NCBI GenBank assembly: GCA_958450365.1
Contig: CAUEEP010000900.1
Coordinates: forward strand, 496,001-560,000
Direction of reading: 5' to 3'
Source: Mesorhabditis belari
Taxonomy: Eukaryota > Nematoda > Chromadorea > Rhabditida > Rhabditidae
Length of the DNA stretch: 64,000 nt
Shown here: positions 1 through 11,289 of the stretch, in pieces
Layout: each line of letters starts with the position of its first letter
Numbering within the stretch: the first letter of the stretch is position 1
The notes under the pieces: model-generated
What the model was told of the DNA's origin: nothing
Database searches by the model: none
The model's input: only the letters and a program-made list of their open reading frames with translations
Made by a program: the position numbers and the translations under genes

Positions 1-52
1 TACTTTTTAACAGAAGTACGAAAAAAACGAAAAGACTTATGCATCAACCTAT
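1..52. mobile_element. End of a mariner-type MITE (partial copy)
   Basis: The first 52 bases match the end of the elements at 8097-8616 and 32466-32984, finishing in the shared terminal motif CTTATGCATCAACCT followed by TA. The rest lies outside the window. Confidence 0.8.
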
Positions 53-242
53 TATATGTCGTTATGAATGAAAAATTTTTTGGCAAATCTTTCTAGTAGA
101 GCAACCCTTTAATGTATGAGGACAATATTATATCATCTTATAGCGAATTCAATTCTGCGTCGATTGGTACCAAATTTGTGAGTTTAGGTTAAAAATTGCC
201 GACGCTACAACGTTTCATTCAAAATCGGCGGGACCCCCACAA

Positions 243-544
243 CCGATTATGAATGAGTGGGTCTAGGAGCGTCCAACCATCAAGTATTTAGTATCATTCA
301 ACGCCGAATCATTAATAATTATGTTCAATTTTTTAAATTAGAAAGATTGAATAAAAAGAAAAAAAATTAGAGCGGAAAAAACTGTTTGAAGGCTTTGAAG
401 AAAACTTTGAAGCCCCATAATTTTTTTTCTTTTTATCCAATCTTTCTAATTTAAAAAATTGAACATAATTATTAATGATTCGGCGTTGAATGATACTAAA
501 TACTTGATGGTTGGACGCTCCTAGACCCACTCATTCATAATCGG
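243..544. mobile_element. Foldback (palindromic) element
   Basis: Two arms of about 125 bp are near-perfect reverse complements. The left arm begins CCGATTATGAATGAGTGGG and the right arm ends CCCACTCATTCATAATCGG. They surround a short AT-rich centre of about 50 bp. No coding content is convincing; open frames here are palindrome shadows. It is probably a MITE or foldback transposon, class unknown. Confidence 0.85.
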
Positions 545-685
545 CCACGACATATAGATCGATTTGAACTTTTTATTTTCACTCTTTTCACCATAAGGCT
601 TTTCAATCTTTGTTTTAGTCTATTTAATGCTTTCATTACACTTTACAATAGGAAAATCACAATAGGAAAATTTTACAATAGGAAA

Positions 686-856
686 ATGACCAATTTGAAT
701 GATTTACGTCGAAAATTGATCAAAATCTGGAACGACTTAGATGCAAATTATCCCCGCCGCACCGTCGATTCTGTAAAGAAGCGAATTGAAACCTGTAAGA
801 AGCGAATTGAAGCCTGTATCAAAGCGGATGGAGGCCACTTCGAAAATTTCTTTTAA
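686..856 (+). pseudogene. Tc1/Tc3-type transposase C-terminal fragment
   Basis: A 56-codon frame ends with a typical Tc-family transposase tail: a WNDL motif, then VDSVKKRIE, then EACIKADGGHFE. In Tc1/Tc3 transposases the last residues follow W-x-x-L ... SMPRR ... I-x-A-x-G. The arginine-rich piece is internally repeated (KKRIE twice), suggesting a small tandem duplication after inactivation. The DDE catalytic core is absent, so this is only a remnant. Three short direct repeats (AATAGGAAAAT) lie just upstream. Confidence 0.6.
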
Positions 857-1887
857 TTATTAAATGCTTTTGTTACAACTATTATATAAATAAATATTTT
901 TACATTTTCTTTGAAAGAAAATTAAATTATGGCGAGATAAGTGTCTACTCCCCCTTAGAGATTTGTCTACCCCCCTAGAGATTTGTCTAGGGGGTAGAGA
1001 GTCGGAGTTTGACGACTCTTCTCCTTTCCTCCATATCTCAACTTCCAATTGACCGATCAACTTGTGGTTGGTCTTAAAATGTTCCTTATCAAATTTCGTT
1101 ATAGAAAACCACAATTTACTTAGTAAACTTTAATATAAAAACATAGAGAAATTTTCTTTGGCGCACGTAATTTTCAGCCATCCTGTATATTTTCAGAGGG
1201 CATTCTTCGATCGCCCATTTCAGAAATCTCGAAAATTGTTGAGTTTTTTTTGAGTTTGTGGCCATTTGTAGCTTTTTTGCAGAAAATTTGCATTTTTACA
1301 CCATCTACACAAATTCGGAAGTTAGATTTTAAGCAAAAATTAGTCAAATTCATCGTCTAAAAAAAATCGATCAAAACTCAGTTTCACGAAGATGGCTCGA
1401 ATTCGAGTATAATGTGTATCTAGTAAAAATAAGACGCTACCAAAAAGATGCCTTTCTTTCTGACGCTAGAAAAAAAACTACTCTTAGCCCAAAAAAAAAG
1501 CAGTTATGCAAAGTGAGCGACTTTTTTGTGGACCACTCTGTATCTCAGAAATTAGCATACTAGTTACAGAGAAAAGCTAGACTTTACTTTACATAGAGAC
1601 ATTTAAGTACTGTAGGATCCAGACTACAATTTTGAGCATAGCCAGCATAGCATAGCCAGCATAGCATAGCCAGCATAGCATAGCCAGCATAGCATAGCCA
1701 GCATAGTATAGCCAGCATAGCATAGCCAAAAAACAGGTTTCAATGACAAAATAACTGGATTTGATCCATGATTGTAAGATAAATAAAAAGAACTTTTATA
1801 CAAATAAACTCAAGTAAACTGAAGTAAACCCAAATTGTAACTGTACTTAGAATTCCAAAAACAACTATCCTAGTATATTTATCTGAT
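857..1887. other. Non-coding, repeat-rich stretch
   Basis: No gene is supported. A short hairpin lies at about 969-1000 (CTACCCCC ... GGGGGTAG). The remainder is T-rich low-complexity DNA, with GCCATCCTGTATA near 1180 and a CTCTGTAT near 1550 that may be the ends of another degenerate element. Confidence 0.5.
1635..1727. repeat. 14-bp minisatellite
   Basis: The unit CAGCATAGCATAGC is repeated head to tail about six times with one or two substitutions (one unit reads CAGCATAGTATAGC). No associated gene is seen. Confidence 0.9.
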
Positions 1888-2412
1888 TTACCCTAAAGTC
1901 GCGAGTATAAGTTCTGTTTGGTTTTCGCATGCAAATTGACGGCTGTCTCCGGTGCGGTGTGTCGAGGGTTCGAACCCCGCTGCAGCATAACTTTTTTGCT
2001 TTTTAAGAACAATAATAGAAGTAAATTTATTGAGGGTTATAGCAATTTTATGCTGTTATTTGTTGCTACGGGCGTGGCTCGGCGCGTCCGCCCTGCTCCT
2101 CTCCGGTGCTCAGTCTTATGGATCCCTCCCTGGCCTCTTCATCCGGCCAAAGTCCACGTCGACGGTCGAAAGAGATGCTTTCCAGCGTCTTCTTCAACAC
2201 TATCGTCTGGATGTATCCATGCACATAACAAATAGCAATGGTGATAGGCTGTCACCCTGTAGTATCCCGCGCTCCAAGAACAATAATAAAAGTTTATATA
2301 ACAATAAAAATGTATAAAAACCCAACAAAAAGAAATTCAAAGCGATTAAAGCGAATGTAAATTAAGGCAGAACTTATACTCGGATGAACTTATACTCGAG
2401 ACTTTAGGGTAA
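1888..2412. mobile_element. TIR element carrying a tRNA-like B box and an RT fragment
   Basis: The ends are inverted repeats: TTACCCTAAAGTC on the left and GACTTTAGGGTAA on the right, extending inward as GAGTATAAGTTC / GAACTTATACTC. Inside, 1960-1990 holds a textbook pol III B box (GGTTCGAACCC). On the minus strand, about 2206-2281 encodes LERGILQGDSLSPLLF, a non-LTR reverse transcriptase motif, ending at a stop. The element cannot be autonomous. How the three parts came together is not visible. Confidence 0.65.
2206..2281 (-). pseudogene. Non-LTR reverse transcriptase fragment
   Basis: A 25-codon minus-strand frame reads through LERGILQGDSLSPLLF then VMCMD, the palm-region motif seen in R2/R4/RTE-like reverse transcriptases, and stops right after. 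It lies inside the terminal-inverted-repeat element spanning 1888-2412. It is far too short to be functional. The opposite-strand open frames are shadows. Confidence 0.55.
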
Positions 2413-3240
2413 GTTCTTTTTTTGAGAAGATTTCCGTAGGAATTCCCCGCGTTTACTGATTCAGGAGCTGATACTGATATTTCGAATAAAAATGGAAACA
2501 TTTTTGATCTTCTATGTAATTGTGCTCACTTTTACCCATTTAATTCAAAGATTCGAAGAATATAAGTCGCAATTCTACCGTAAAAGCGGAGTTAAAGAGA
2601 ACTAATCTTTAAGATAAATGGAATAATCACAAAAATGACCGTAAAATGACTTTTTTGACCGATTATTATAAGAAATTTCACTAAATTTCGCTAAATTTCA
2701 ACTTTTTCTCTTTTGTAAACTCAACAAGTTCAAAAATAAATGGCATACAAATAATCCCAATTAAAAGAAATGAAGGATTTAGATCTGGGAAAGCTCAACA
2801 ATTACAGAAAAGAGATCACAAAGCACATTGTGATCATTGAAAACGAAAAAGAAATTCGAAAGGAAAGACAAGTCAAGGAATTTCGTAAAAATTTGATGAA
2901 CTTTCAGAGATTTCCATACAAAAAGAGTGTATTTAGATGAAAAAGCTACCTCTTTTTTGACGATTTCGACGGCAATTTGGACCCTTTTTGCTCGGCTAAT
3001 TAGGAAATTTCATTAATCATGCAATTTCCAAAAGAATTAGGCTTATCCTTGAAGATTTTTTAGCAGGCAATCGCCATAAATGGATCACAGTCAAAAAGTT
3101 TCAATTTCGCTTTTACCCACTCAAACTTACTTTTCGCCAAATAAACCCTAGCTCCATTCGACGAGTTTTTCAAGCCGTATCTTTTGACATAAAAACGAGC
3201 CCGATCCGTCAAAATATGGCTGAGAAACAGCCGAAAAACT
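2413..3240. other. Intergenic; two small unsupported ORFs
   Basis: No recognised gene. Two small plus-strand frames are noted. One at about 2491-2604 encodes 37 residues with a hydrophobic start (METFLIFYVIVLTF). The other at 2770-2940 encodes 56 charged residues (MKDLDLGKLNNYRKEI...) that could form a helix. Neither has homology I recognise or splice context, so both may be chance. Confidence 0.3.
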
Positions 3241-3249
3241 AAAACCGCC

Positions 3250-4010
3250 TAATGGGCAGGGGTGTTCTTTGTGGGCTTGCACAATTGCGAACTTTCTGGC
3301 AGAGGGCCTTTACAGATAGGGACCCCTTCGCCCGTCACCCGCACATTGGTCGTTCTGCTTTTAAAGTATAAACGGGAACGTTTGGAGTTTGTAGAAGCCT
3401 GCTTCTCGCTTGGTCGATGCCTAACCCATTCGTGGAAGGCGGCGCCCGGAACCATGGGCTGCCCCGGGTCGGCAAACCAATAGCCCCGAGCAGCAGACCT
3501 AAAGGATGTTGTGGATTAGACCACAGTTCTCCCGTGAGAGGTACCGCTGATGTTCGTGAAACCGCTACTGTTTCACAGTGCTTCCCGTGGAGGGGGCAGA
3601 ATGGTCTGTTGCTCGTAACCGGATTACATTATGCTCCCTTTGGGCTCCGGCTTCTGTCTCCTGTCCGCTACTTGACAGTCGTCTGAACGGCAGAAGTTTG
3701 GACACTCCATTGGAGGAACCGTGAGGTTCTTAAACCGACTGGGGATCAGATCAATCCCTTTTAGCATCAACAAAGTGCAACTTCGGAGCTTTGTCCTACT
3801 GATGCTGCGCGCACCCTTGAAAGCTGAACATTCTTTCAGCGGAAGTCGGTGCCATCGCCAAGGGCCAGACGTGGACCTCGGATCCCAAGAGTCTTCGGAT
3901 TACAGGGTGACGGAGTGCGAAGTCCAACCACCTTCCTCGTGGTGCACTCTGGGCACTTCCCGGAAACAGGAAGTGGCGAAGAGCTGGACAAAAAAGGAAA
4001 GAGCTTTTGA
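3250..4010 (+). ncRNA. GC-rich, hairpin-dense island; candidate structured RNA
   Basis: This stretch is far richer in G and C than its surroundings and contains many compact hairpins: GTGAAAC/GTTTCAC near 3556, GAACC/GGTTC near 3717, GCTGAA/TTCAGC near 3822, and CACTTCC/GGAAGTG near 3954. No frame runs through it. A T-run after about 4005 could end a pol III transcript. I could not match it to 7SL, RNase P, MRP, 7SK or rRNA from memory. The strand is a guess from the T-run. A degenerate coding exon is the alternative. Confidence 0.35.
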
Positions 4011-7000
4011 CTTTCTTGCCAACAAAAAATCTTTTCTTTCGCCTTTTCCCCAATTCGATCAAAATTTCCTCGTTCTGCCACCATTCTGCTAACCCTTCTT
4101 TTCACAAAACCGCAAGCCTCTCCCCGCTTTTTTCTCATTTTCTGCCTTTGTGAGGCTAATTAGAGGTTTTCGATAGAAGTTCACACCTTTCTTGCAGCCT
4201 TCTTGTTCCTTTTCCCCATTGAATGTCATCCTTCAATGTCTCACCGATCTCCATTCCTTTTCTCTACAAGTGCTCCCCGATGATTGCCTTCAAGCTGTTC
4301 ATCACTCCAAGAAATCTTTTCATTTCTCTGTTTTGCAAAATCAATGCATTGATTATGCATTTTGCAAAACAAAGAGCTCTTATGATTCACAAAAGAATGA
4401 GATCATGTTGATAAAGATTAAAGAGCGGGTCTTCTCCTCCTCATGCAATCCTTCATACAATTCTTGAAGATCTCTCTTTTAGAAACTACATTAATTACGC
4501 TTACCAGGGTAGCCAAATTTTGAAATCATTGACTGAATCTTGTGGTTTCTCTTCCTCCATACCAAAAAATGCGAATGATAATTGATTGGCATTTTGATTA
4601 GGGTATTTTCGATGTCATGAACTTACTGTAGCTGTGCAGAAATCTATCGAGTGAATTTATGATATCTATTTAGATTCATAATTCATAATCTCTAGTTTAT
4701 ATTGTGCTTTATGTGTTTATATTGTGCTTTATGTACCTTTTCCACTTTCTCTATAAGATCTCTCTTGTGTAGATGAATCAGTTTTCGAGTCGATATTCTA
4801 CCACTGAATTACCAGCGACGAAAAATACAGCAAATACGTAATTATTCGTATTTTCCACAGTAGCTGCTATTGCCTCGTTGTTGAGCTATTCAAGATCCCG
4901 ATTTTTCTATTTGTTCCAATTTGTTCCAATTTTCATTGAAGCACACTGAAATTGCCTTTAAATCCTTAACTGACACTCGAATCCTCATTTCGAAACATGT
5001 GTTCCCATTTACTCTTTTCCTTTTTCTTTCTTTTTCTTTTTCTTCTTCTTTTTTCAATCATTTGCCCATTTTCTCGAGAAAAACCATTTATTTCATTTTT
5101 CTTTTTTGTTTCTGAAAAGAAAAACCATTTCTTTTTTGTTTCCTTCTCCCTCTAAAATCTCTGTGAAGTGTCACCCTTAGTGCTAAGTGCTAAGTGTTAC
5201 AGATTGATCTTCTTTCAAAGATAAATCTAACCTTTTTTTTTTCTTTTTTAGTGTAAACGAATTGTTTTTGAGTGAATATTCAATATGAAAGCCTCTTCTA
5301 AATCGTTCAATTTCAAAAACTCTTTTCATCTTTGCTTTCATTATTTGCTTGTCTTTGCTTTCGTTATTTAAGAATCATATGCTATTTTTTCTTTTCTAAG
5401 ATCATTTTTGAATCCGAATTGTATTTCAATAACGGATGTTATCGTATATTTCTAAAATTTGGGTTGAAGTACAGCATCTTTTGATAGAACAAGCAAAAAT
5501 GAGGAATAAGAAGGGTTTTTGAGCATTGAAGATGAAAGAAATTGATGTTTTGACATGATTTAACATAAAAATAAACATATTACACATATTTTTCCCATTA
5601 GACAATAAAAATTGATGAGAAAATTGAGGATTCTTTGTCTGAAATTGGAAATCAAGAAAACCCGATCCGAAAAGCGTTCTTTTCCCTTGATTTCGATGAA
5701 AAATCGAGCTTTGCCAACCGGAATTCTGCTTTTAATCAAATCATTGATTGCTCAATCATAGATTTTCTTTTTTTCAAATAATTAACAGTAAATACCGTGT
5801 GGAATCTCTCCTTTTCTAAGCTTTCACTCTTTTCTGGGCAAACCTTTTGCTTATTTTACATATTTTGCTTATTATTCCTGCAAACTAATACCTCTTTCAT
5901 TTACCAAATGACACAAATCGCTCAATTCCTTTTATCAGTGAAATTCTATGAATTAGATTGTTAGCTATGGATTAGATTTGTGGACATTTACCAAATGACA
6001 CAACAGCACAACTGTTGTGTGACACTGGCCTCAATAGTGTCACCTCGAATCGCATCGAATCTGTGCTGTTGTGTCATTTGGTAAATGTCCACAAATCTAA
6101 TCCATAGCTAACGATCTAATCCATCGAATTTCACTGATAAAAGGAATTGAGCGATTTGTGTCATTTGGTAAATGAAAGAGGTACTAGTTTCCAGGAATAA
6201 TAAGCAAAATCTAAAATCGAGATCCCAACGGTTAAAACATGAGCTTGTCGTATCGATAAACAAGTCTAGTCAATGTCAGCTTTATATTTCATCCTTCATC
6301 TTTCATCTATCATTCGATCTCTCAAATCTCAAACGATCTAATCGCTGTCAGTCAGAGTATAAACAAAGCAAAAACAAAACATTCGAAATGTTCACTCATC
6401 GATCATTTTAATCGAATTCCTTTCCTTTTTTTTCTCATTTCAAACTTAATTCCTAATTTTCTTAATTTTCTTAATTTTCAGCTTATTTTCTTTCGACTTC
6501 ATTTCCATTTGCCCAACTTTTTCCTTTTCTCGTGTGATTCCTCACAATTAACCCTGATATTTCTGATGGGTTCAGCATTTTTGAACCATTTTTGAACCAT
6601 TTTTCGGTGAAATCCTTTTCTTAACATTAACTGATATCTTTTTATGTTTAGATAGCTTTTTCTTGTGAAAAGCTTGCCTCTTTAACTTTTAACACATCAA
6701 TTCTTCCCTAATTTAGCTTTAAGCAATGAAATTGCTTAAAGCTAAATTGTGACAAAACTGTGAAACATTTCTATGACAATTTTTCTCAACTTTTCTGTCT
6801 TTTCTTTAATCTTTTTTGACAATTTCTCAATTTATTTGAAAAAAGAAAGAAGAATTTTCAACAAAAAGAGATTAGAAATCGAGGAAATGAGAGAAATTGC
6901 AAAGGAAAAAGAAGAACAACCAGTTTTTGACCGTTTTACTCTTTCTCTTCTTTCAATTTCACCTTTTTTTGACCTCATCATTAATCTCTTGTTTTAATTA

Positions 7001-7155
7001 AAAGTCTCATACAAATCTTTTGATTCAAGTAATCTTTGGATTGGATTAGTTACGCTTAAAACTCATCGAATTTTTGCATTTCATCTTTTTTAAAGTCTCT
7101 TTTTTAAGGTCAACCTTGATTTTCACCTAACCATTACTCTCATTTTCAGTCAAAT
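4011..7155. other. Long AT-rich intergenic region
   Basis: Pyrimidine-rich tracts, no recognisable exons, and one large foldback at 5864-6208. The 3' part, up to the acceptor just before 7156, probably holds the promoter and 5' leader of the next gene. Confidence 0.5.
5864..6208. mobile_element. Foldback element
   Basis: Arms of about 150-165 bp are near-perfect inverted copies. The left end is TTTGCTTATTATTCCTG and the right end CAGGAATAATAAGCAAA. Inside each arm a TTTACCAAATGACACAA segment recurs, so the palindrome is itself made of repeated pieces. No coding capacity. Confidence 0.85.
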
Positions 7156-10100
7156 ATGGGCGATAATATGGAATATGATGCACCGGGAGGGACATTGCAT
7201 GAGGATCCGTTTGCTGATGGATCGGGAATCGATTCGACAGGTGATTACTCGAAATTAAGCCAAAAAATGTGGCCTAAAAATAGAGCACTGTACAGGGTGA
7301 CCAACAATTACAGCAACAACTTTTTGGAAGAGTATCTGGGAAATGTCTAATTTATTGCAAAAGTGGCAAGTGTTATACAGAGAATTGTAGGCCTAATTCT
7401 CGGCAACATTTATCTACCAAAAACATCCCGATTTGACTTATACAACTCATTTAACAAGCGCTTTAATGAGCGCTAGTCGACATCTCTCCGGCATCTTTTT
7501 CATGTAGAAAAGTGGCCAAATGACAGATTCGCCGGAGAGATGTCGACTAGCGCTCATTCAAGCGCTTGTTAAATGAGTTGTATAAGTGAAATCGGGATGT
7601 TTTTGGTAGATAAATGTTGCCGAGAATTAGACCTACAATTCTCTGTAGAACAATTGTCACTTTTGAAATAAATTAGACATTTCCCAGATACTCTTCCAAA
7701 AAGTTGTTGCTGTAATTCTTGGTCACCCTGTCTATTACATAAAGCCCACTCGTGCGCTTCAATTACCCAAGTTCAGTGTATTCAGAAAGAACACAAAGTT
7801 ATCTATTTCGTGAATTTCAGACGATCAAGCCGTTTCGGTGATCACAAAAGAAGTCCTCCTCACTTTAGCCAACACAACGACACAATTTTTCAGTAATCTT
7901 ACAACAACTGAAGGTATTGTAAGAATTTCTGAAGGGTATCAAGGATTTTTCAGCTTCTTTGATTCCCCAAGAATTTGCAATGAACCCATGGAGAGTGGGA
8001 TTTTTGGTGGCAAAGGCGGTGGCTGTTCTTTTGCTTTTCACTCTTGTCCTCGCCTCAAGAAGGGATTTTATAAAAGTAAATTTATAGTTGTAAATAATAG
8101 GTTGAGGCATAAGTCTTTTTGTTCCTTTTCGTCTGCCGTTTCAAGCCAACAAATGCACCAATTAAACTACGGTTGATTTTATTAGAAAAACCAATTATTT
8201 TTCTGCAAAATAACATTAAAACGGGTTTAAAAATATTTAATGCCTGGATTTTCTTGAGAGTATGAAGTCGGGTAGTCAAAAAGGGCTAACTCGATCATGC
8301 GGTTTAGACACCTTAGCTAAAGAAAACCTATCTTCGTGTCAATAGATAAAAGATAGAGAAAAAAAACGTTTGATATTTCGCCAAAATTTCAGGGAAATTC
8401 ATTCAGCCAATTTTTCCGTAGAGTTTTTATAGATTTTTACGAAAAAGGCGTTTTTCACTCTCGAATTTGCTTGAAAGTGAACCGAAATTGATTTAAAAAG
8501 ATGGAAATTCAACAAAAAAACACTTTTTTTATAGAGCAAACTATAGATTAATTGGTGAATTTGTTACTTTTTAACAGAAGTACGAAAAAAACGAAAAGAC
8601 TTATGCATCAACCTAATAGATTAATGATATCTTTAGAAAGATAGAATAGCTTTGCTGGAGACTATATCAAAAGAGAGCCGTTTAAAAGAGAGCCGTTTAA
8701 AAGAGCGCCGTTTGAAAGAGCGCCGTTTGAAAGAGCGCCGTTTAAAAGAGCGCCGTGATCAAAAGGGCGCCAAGCCTTATTAAATAGAGTCTTATTAAAG
8801 TCTTCTTCAATTCAACCAAAACCAAAATCTAGTCGCGTTCTTTTGAGGGTTTTTGCATGGCGCTCTTTTGAGCGATCCTTTTGATTAGGGCATTCTTTTG
8901 AACGGCCCTGTTTTGATATAGTCCCCCTTGCTGAAGCTTAATGCATTACAGTAATTAAAAGCGAATCTCAATCACTAATTCAGACTTTCGGCTGTGTCCT
9001 TTTACTTCCTCTATTGGCTGATGTCGGTTTTGATATCTATCTTGAAATCGCTGCAAACATTCACAAAATGATTGGAGTATTGTGAGTTTAGTGTATGGGA
9101 TTATCATTATCTAAAGATTAATATATTATTGGCTTTCCTAAATCACCCACCTTTTAGAAACCACTCAAATTTCTATCTGATCTTCAATTCATAACCTTTC
9201 AGCCCATCGGATTTCTCGTATTATTGGGGACCGGCTGTGAGTGAACCACTCTATCACACACAAAGGTTTCTAATTCCGTTTCTAATTTTGTTTCTAATTC
9301 CGTTTCTAACCCTTCGGCTCAGGCTCTATTCCTATGAAATCATTTTCAGCAAAGAAATCTCAATCTTTTCCCATCTTATCGTTCACTACACTGGATACAG
9401 AATGTTCACGTAATGATTTGAATCTTTTCTTTCAAAGACAACGATTCCAGTGAACTCCCATGGACATCAATTGTTCTGTTTCTAATCGAGAATTTCATCT
9501 TTTGGTCTCTTCTCACTTCAACAATTCTACTATTTCATTTTGCGAGAAAGGCCATTTCTCGACCTGAAGATATCAAATATACGCCGACTTTGTGAGCAAT
9601 TCAAATTGACATTTTAAATCCAAACAACCCTTAAAGAGCAACTACAATTTTGGCATACCACACTTGGGTAATTAAACCGGCCGAGGGGCATTTCCGGCCA
9701 TCCCTACCCAGAGCAGTGTGCCATTTTTCCGACGAGCGAAAGCCAACTGTGCGTGCTTTCCATTGTAGAGGAATTGTGCATTCTTTCCCTGTCGCTCGTA
9801 GGGAAAATCGGCGTCTGGTACACTGCTCTGGGTAAGTTCTCGAGACAAAGTTCTCAAGCTGGTTTAATTACCCAAGTTAGTGTGTGAGAAAGTGTGTTTA
9901 CGTATTTACGTGCACGCAAAACAAGAACAGAACAAGAAAGAACAAGAAAAGAAAGAAAGTAGAACAAGAAATTCTAAGAATCTCGTGATTTACAGCTGGC
10001 CGTTCATCCAATCCCAATCAATCCCTTTCCTCCTCGTTGCCCTGACTGCTGTCTTCACTTTATCCGATCTTCCCTCATGGATTTTCCTCGCCGTCTCAAT

Positions 10101-11289
10101 TGTCATTCGTTTCTTCGCTGTCGGATTAGCTCTAATCATTGTCTATCAATTCTTTACGGTAAACTAGAGAATCAATCTTTCCACAGCTCTTCTCCAATTA
10201 CAGTCATTCTTCTACTATTGCCAACGACGAGATGACTATGTCATCGCTTCACCACATTCTTTGGTTTGAAAAAAAATCCATCGAAATTCGAATCATTTTC
10301 AGATTCGCTACGCTCGTTCACGACTGTTTTGGATTCAAATCTTTGCTCTCTTTGCCCATTCGATGAGTGCACCGTTTGTTGGTTTGTTTTCAAAAAATTT
10401 TGAGTCTTTATCGAGTCTAGAATAGATGAAAAACGATTAAAGATCAAAATTGAGCTAAATTTGAATTGATTTTGATCGTTTAACAGGTTGGAGCGCGATT
10501 TCACTGGCCGAAGAGGCGATCGCCGTTTTCAGTACGTACAAAATCGATTCAAATCTCATTTTGTGGATACACAGGTGAGAAAAGGGAAAATTTAGGGAAA
10601 AAACTTGAAAAGAGATACCGTAAATACTGTAATAGTACCCCATCTTCATAGTGACGGTGCGGAGCGTTGCGTAGTCTAGCTTTGAACGAGTTTTTCTCGA
10701 CACTGGTTTATGCTACAATGCTACAACATATATAAAAAAATAGCTGAAATTCAGGGCTATTTTTTGATATTAAAGTGCACATTGTAGCATAAAGCAGCGC
10801 GGAGAACGGGATGTTTAAAGTTAGACTACGCAACCATCCCGAAAAAACGAGTTTTTCTCGACACTGGTTTATGCTACAATGCGCGCTTAGGTATCAAAAA
10901 ATAGCTGGAATTTAGGGCTATTTTTTGCTGCCAAAGACGCATTTTTTGAAAGTACGAGCGCTTTGAAAAAAATGAAATACTAAAAAACTTTTGCGAGTCT
11001 AGCGTGCGTAGTCTAGTGACTACGCGGCTGTACGACGGGAGGTAGGGTCCAATTACAGTATTTACGGTAGGTATTTTACGATGAAACACAAGTGTTTCAC
11101 ATGAGTCCAATCGACTTGTAGCCTCAAGAACCTGAAGAACTAGAATGAGCTTTCAGACTGTTCACAATGCATCTCCATCTCTTAACCCTCCGCCCGTTGA
11201 TCCTTTCAATCATTTGCATTGTATTCTTGCCAATTCTGAGAAAAAGATTCCTCAAAACATTCTTCCCGTGTTGTTGCAGAAAAGAATAG
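7156..11289 (+). CDS. Multi-pass membrane protein, family not recognised
   Basis: I do not recognise the family. Exon 1 (7156-7240) encodes an acidic N-terminus (MGDNMEYDAPGG...). Exon 2 (from 7821) leads into an S/T-rich segment with N-glycosylation sites (ANTT, SNLT). A first membrane helix follows (VGFLVAKAVAVLLLF), then exons with at least five more hydrophobic segments, including SIVLFLIENFIFWSLL, IPFLLVALTAVFTL and FFAVGLALIIVY. The C-terminus is basic and cysteine-rich, LKTFFPCCCRKE, stop at 11287-11289. Splice sites join in frame. An N-terminus outside and several helices would fit a receptor or transporter, but no signature motif decides. Four of its introns carry inverted-repeat elements (7292, 8097, 8657, 9658 and 10616). 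Confidence 0.65.
7292..7731. mobile_element. Foldback MITE with CAGGGTGACCA ends (intronic)
   Basis: The left end ACAGGGTGACCAACAATTAC is inverted at the right end. The arms extend about 190 bp each, through AACTCATTTAACAAGCGC and TCGACATCTCTCCGGC. It lies in intron 1 of the membrane-protein gene. No target duplication is obvious. Confidence 0.85.
8097..8616 (-). mobile_element. Mariner-type MITE, about 520 bp (intronic)
   Basis: Terminal repeats AGGTTGAGGCATAAGTC and GACTTATGCATCAACCT resemble mariner inverted repeats (TTAGGTTG...ATAAGTC), flanked by TA on both sides. It is in opposite orientation to the copy at 32466-32984 and highly similar to it. It holds no transposase. It sits in an intron of the membrane-protein gene, just after the first membrane-helix exon. 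Confidence 0.85.
8657..8927. mobile_element. TIR element with an internal AAAGAGCGCCGTTT array
   Basis: The ends GGAGACTATATCAAAA and TTTTGATATAGTCCCC are inverted. Next to the left end a 15-bp unit (AAAGAGCGCCGTTTG and variants) repeats about six times, with scattered inverted copies on the right (GGCGCTCTTTTG). Subterminal repeats like these can bind transposase. The element lies in the same intron as the mariner MITE. Confidence 0.75.
9658..9884. mobile_element. Inverted-repeat MITE with CACACTTGGGTAATTAAACC ends (intronic)
   Basis: The right end GGTTTAATTACCCAAG mirrors the left. The second layer CCTACCCAGAGCAGTGTG is also mirrored (CACTGCTCTGGGT). A lone similar end, CAATTACCCAAGTTCAGTGT, occurs at about 7760-7780, suggesting a further degraded copy. 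Confidence 0.8.
10616..11069. mobile_element. TACCGTAAATACTGTAAT-ended MITE (intronic)
   Basis: The left end is TACCGTAAATACTGTAAT and the right end ATTACAGTATTTACGGTA. Two inner copies of a GAGTTTTTCTCGACACTGGT block are present. It occupies the last intron of the membrane-protein gene and shares its TACCGTA terminus with elements at 43523-43607 and 43720-44006. Confidence 0.85.

Noticed and set aside
1925..1992. Genuine tRNA gene at the B box near 1970
   Set aside because: The B box is good, but no pairing acceptor stem or convincing anticodon arm can be drawn.
3418..3425. CCTAACCC as a telomerase RNA template
   Set aside because: Nematode telomeres are TTAGGC repeats, and the match is only eight bases without a second half-repeat.
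3249..4138. Overlapping open frames on both strands in the GC-rich island
   Set aside because: Stops are rare in GC-rich DNA. No frame spans the island, none shows a domain, and both strands are equally open.
5000..5150. Pyrimidine-rich coding-looking frame (MFQFSLKH...)
   Set aside because: Low-complexity T/C tract; probably non-coding.
8082..8279. Open frame inside the mariner MITE, also seen at 32802-32987
   Set aside because: Conserved only because the elements are copies; it does not resemble mariner transposase.
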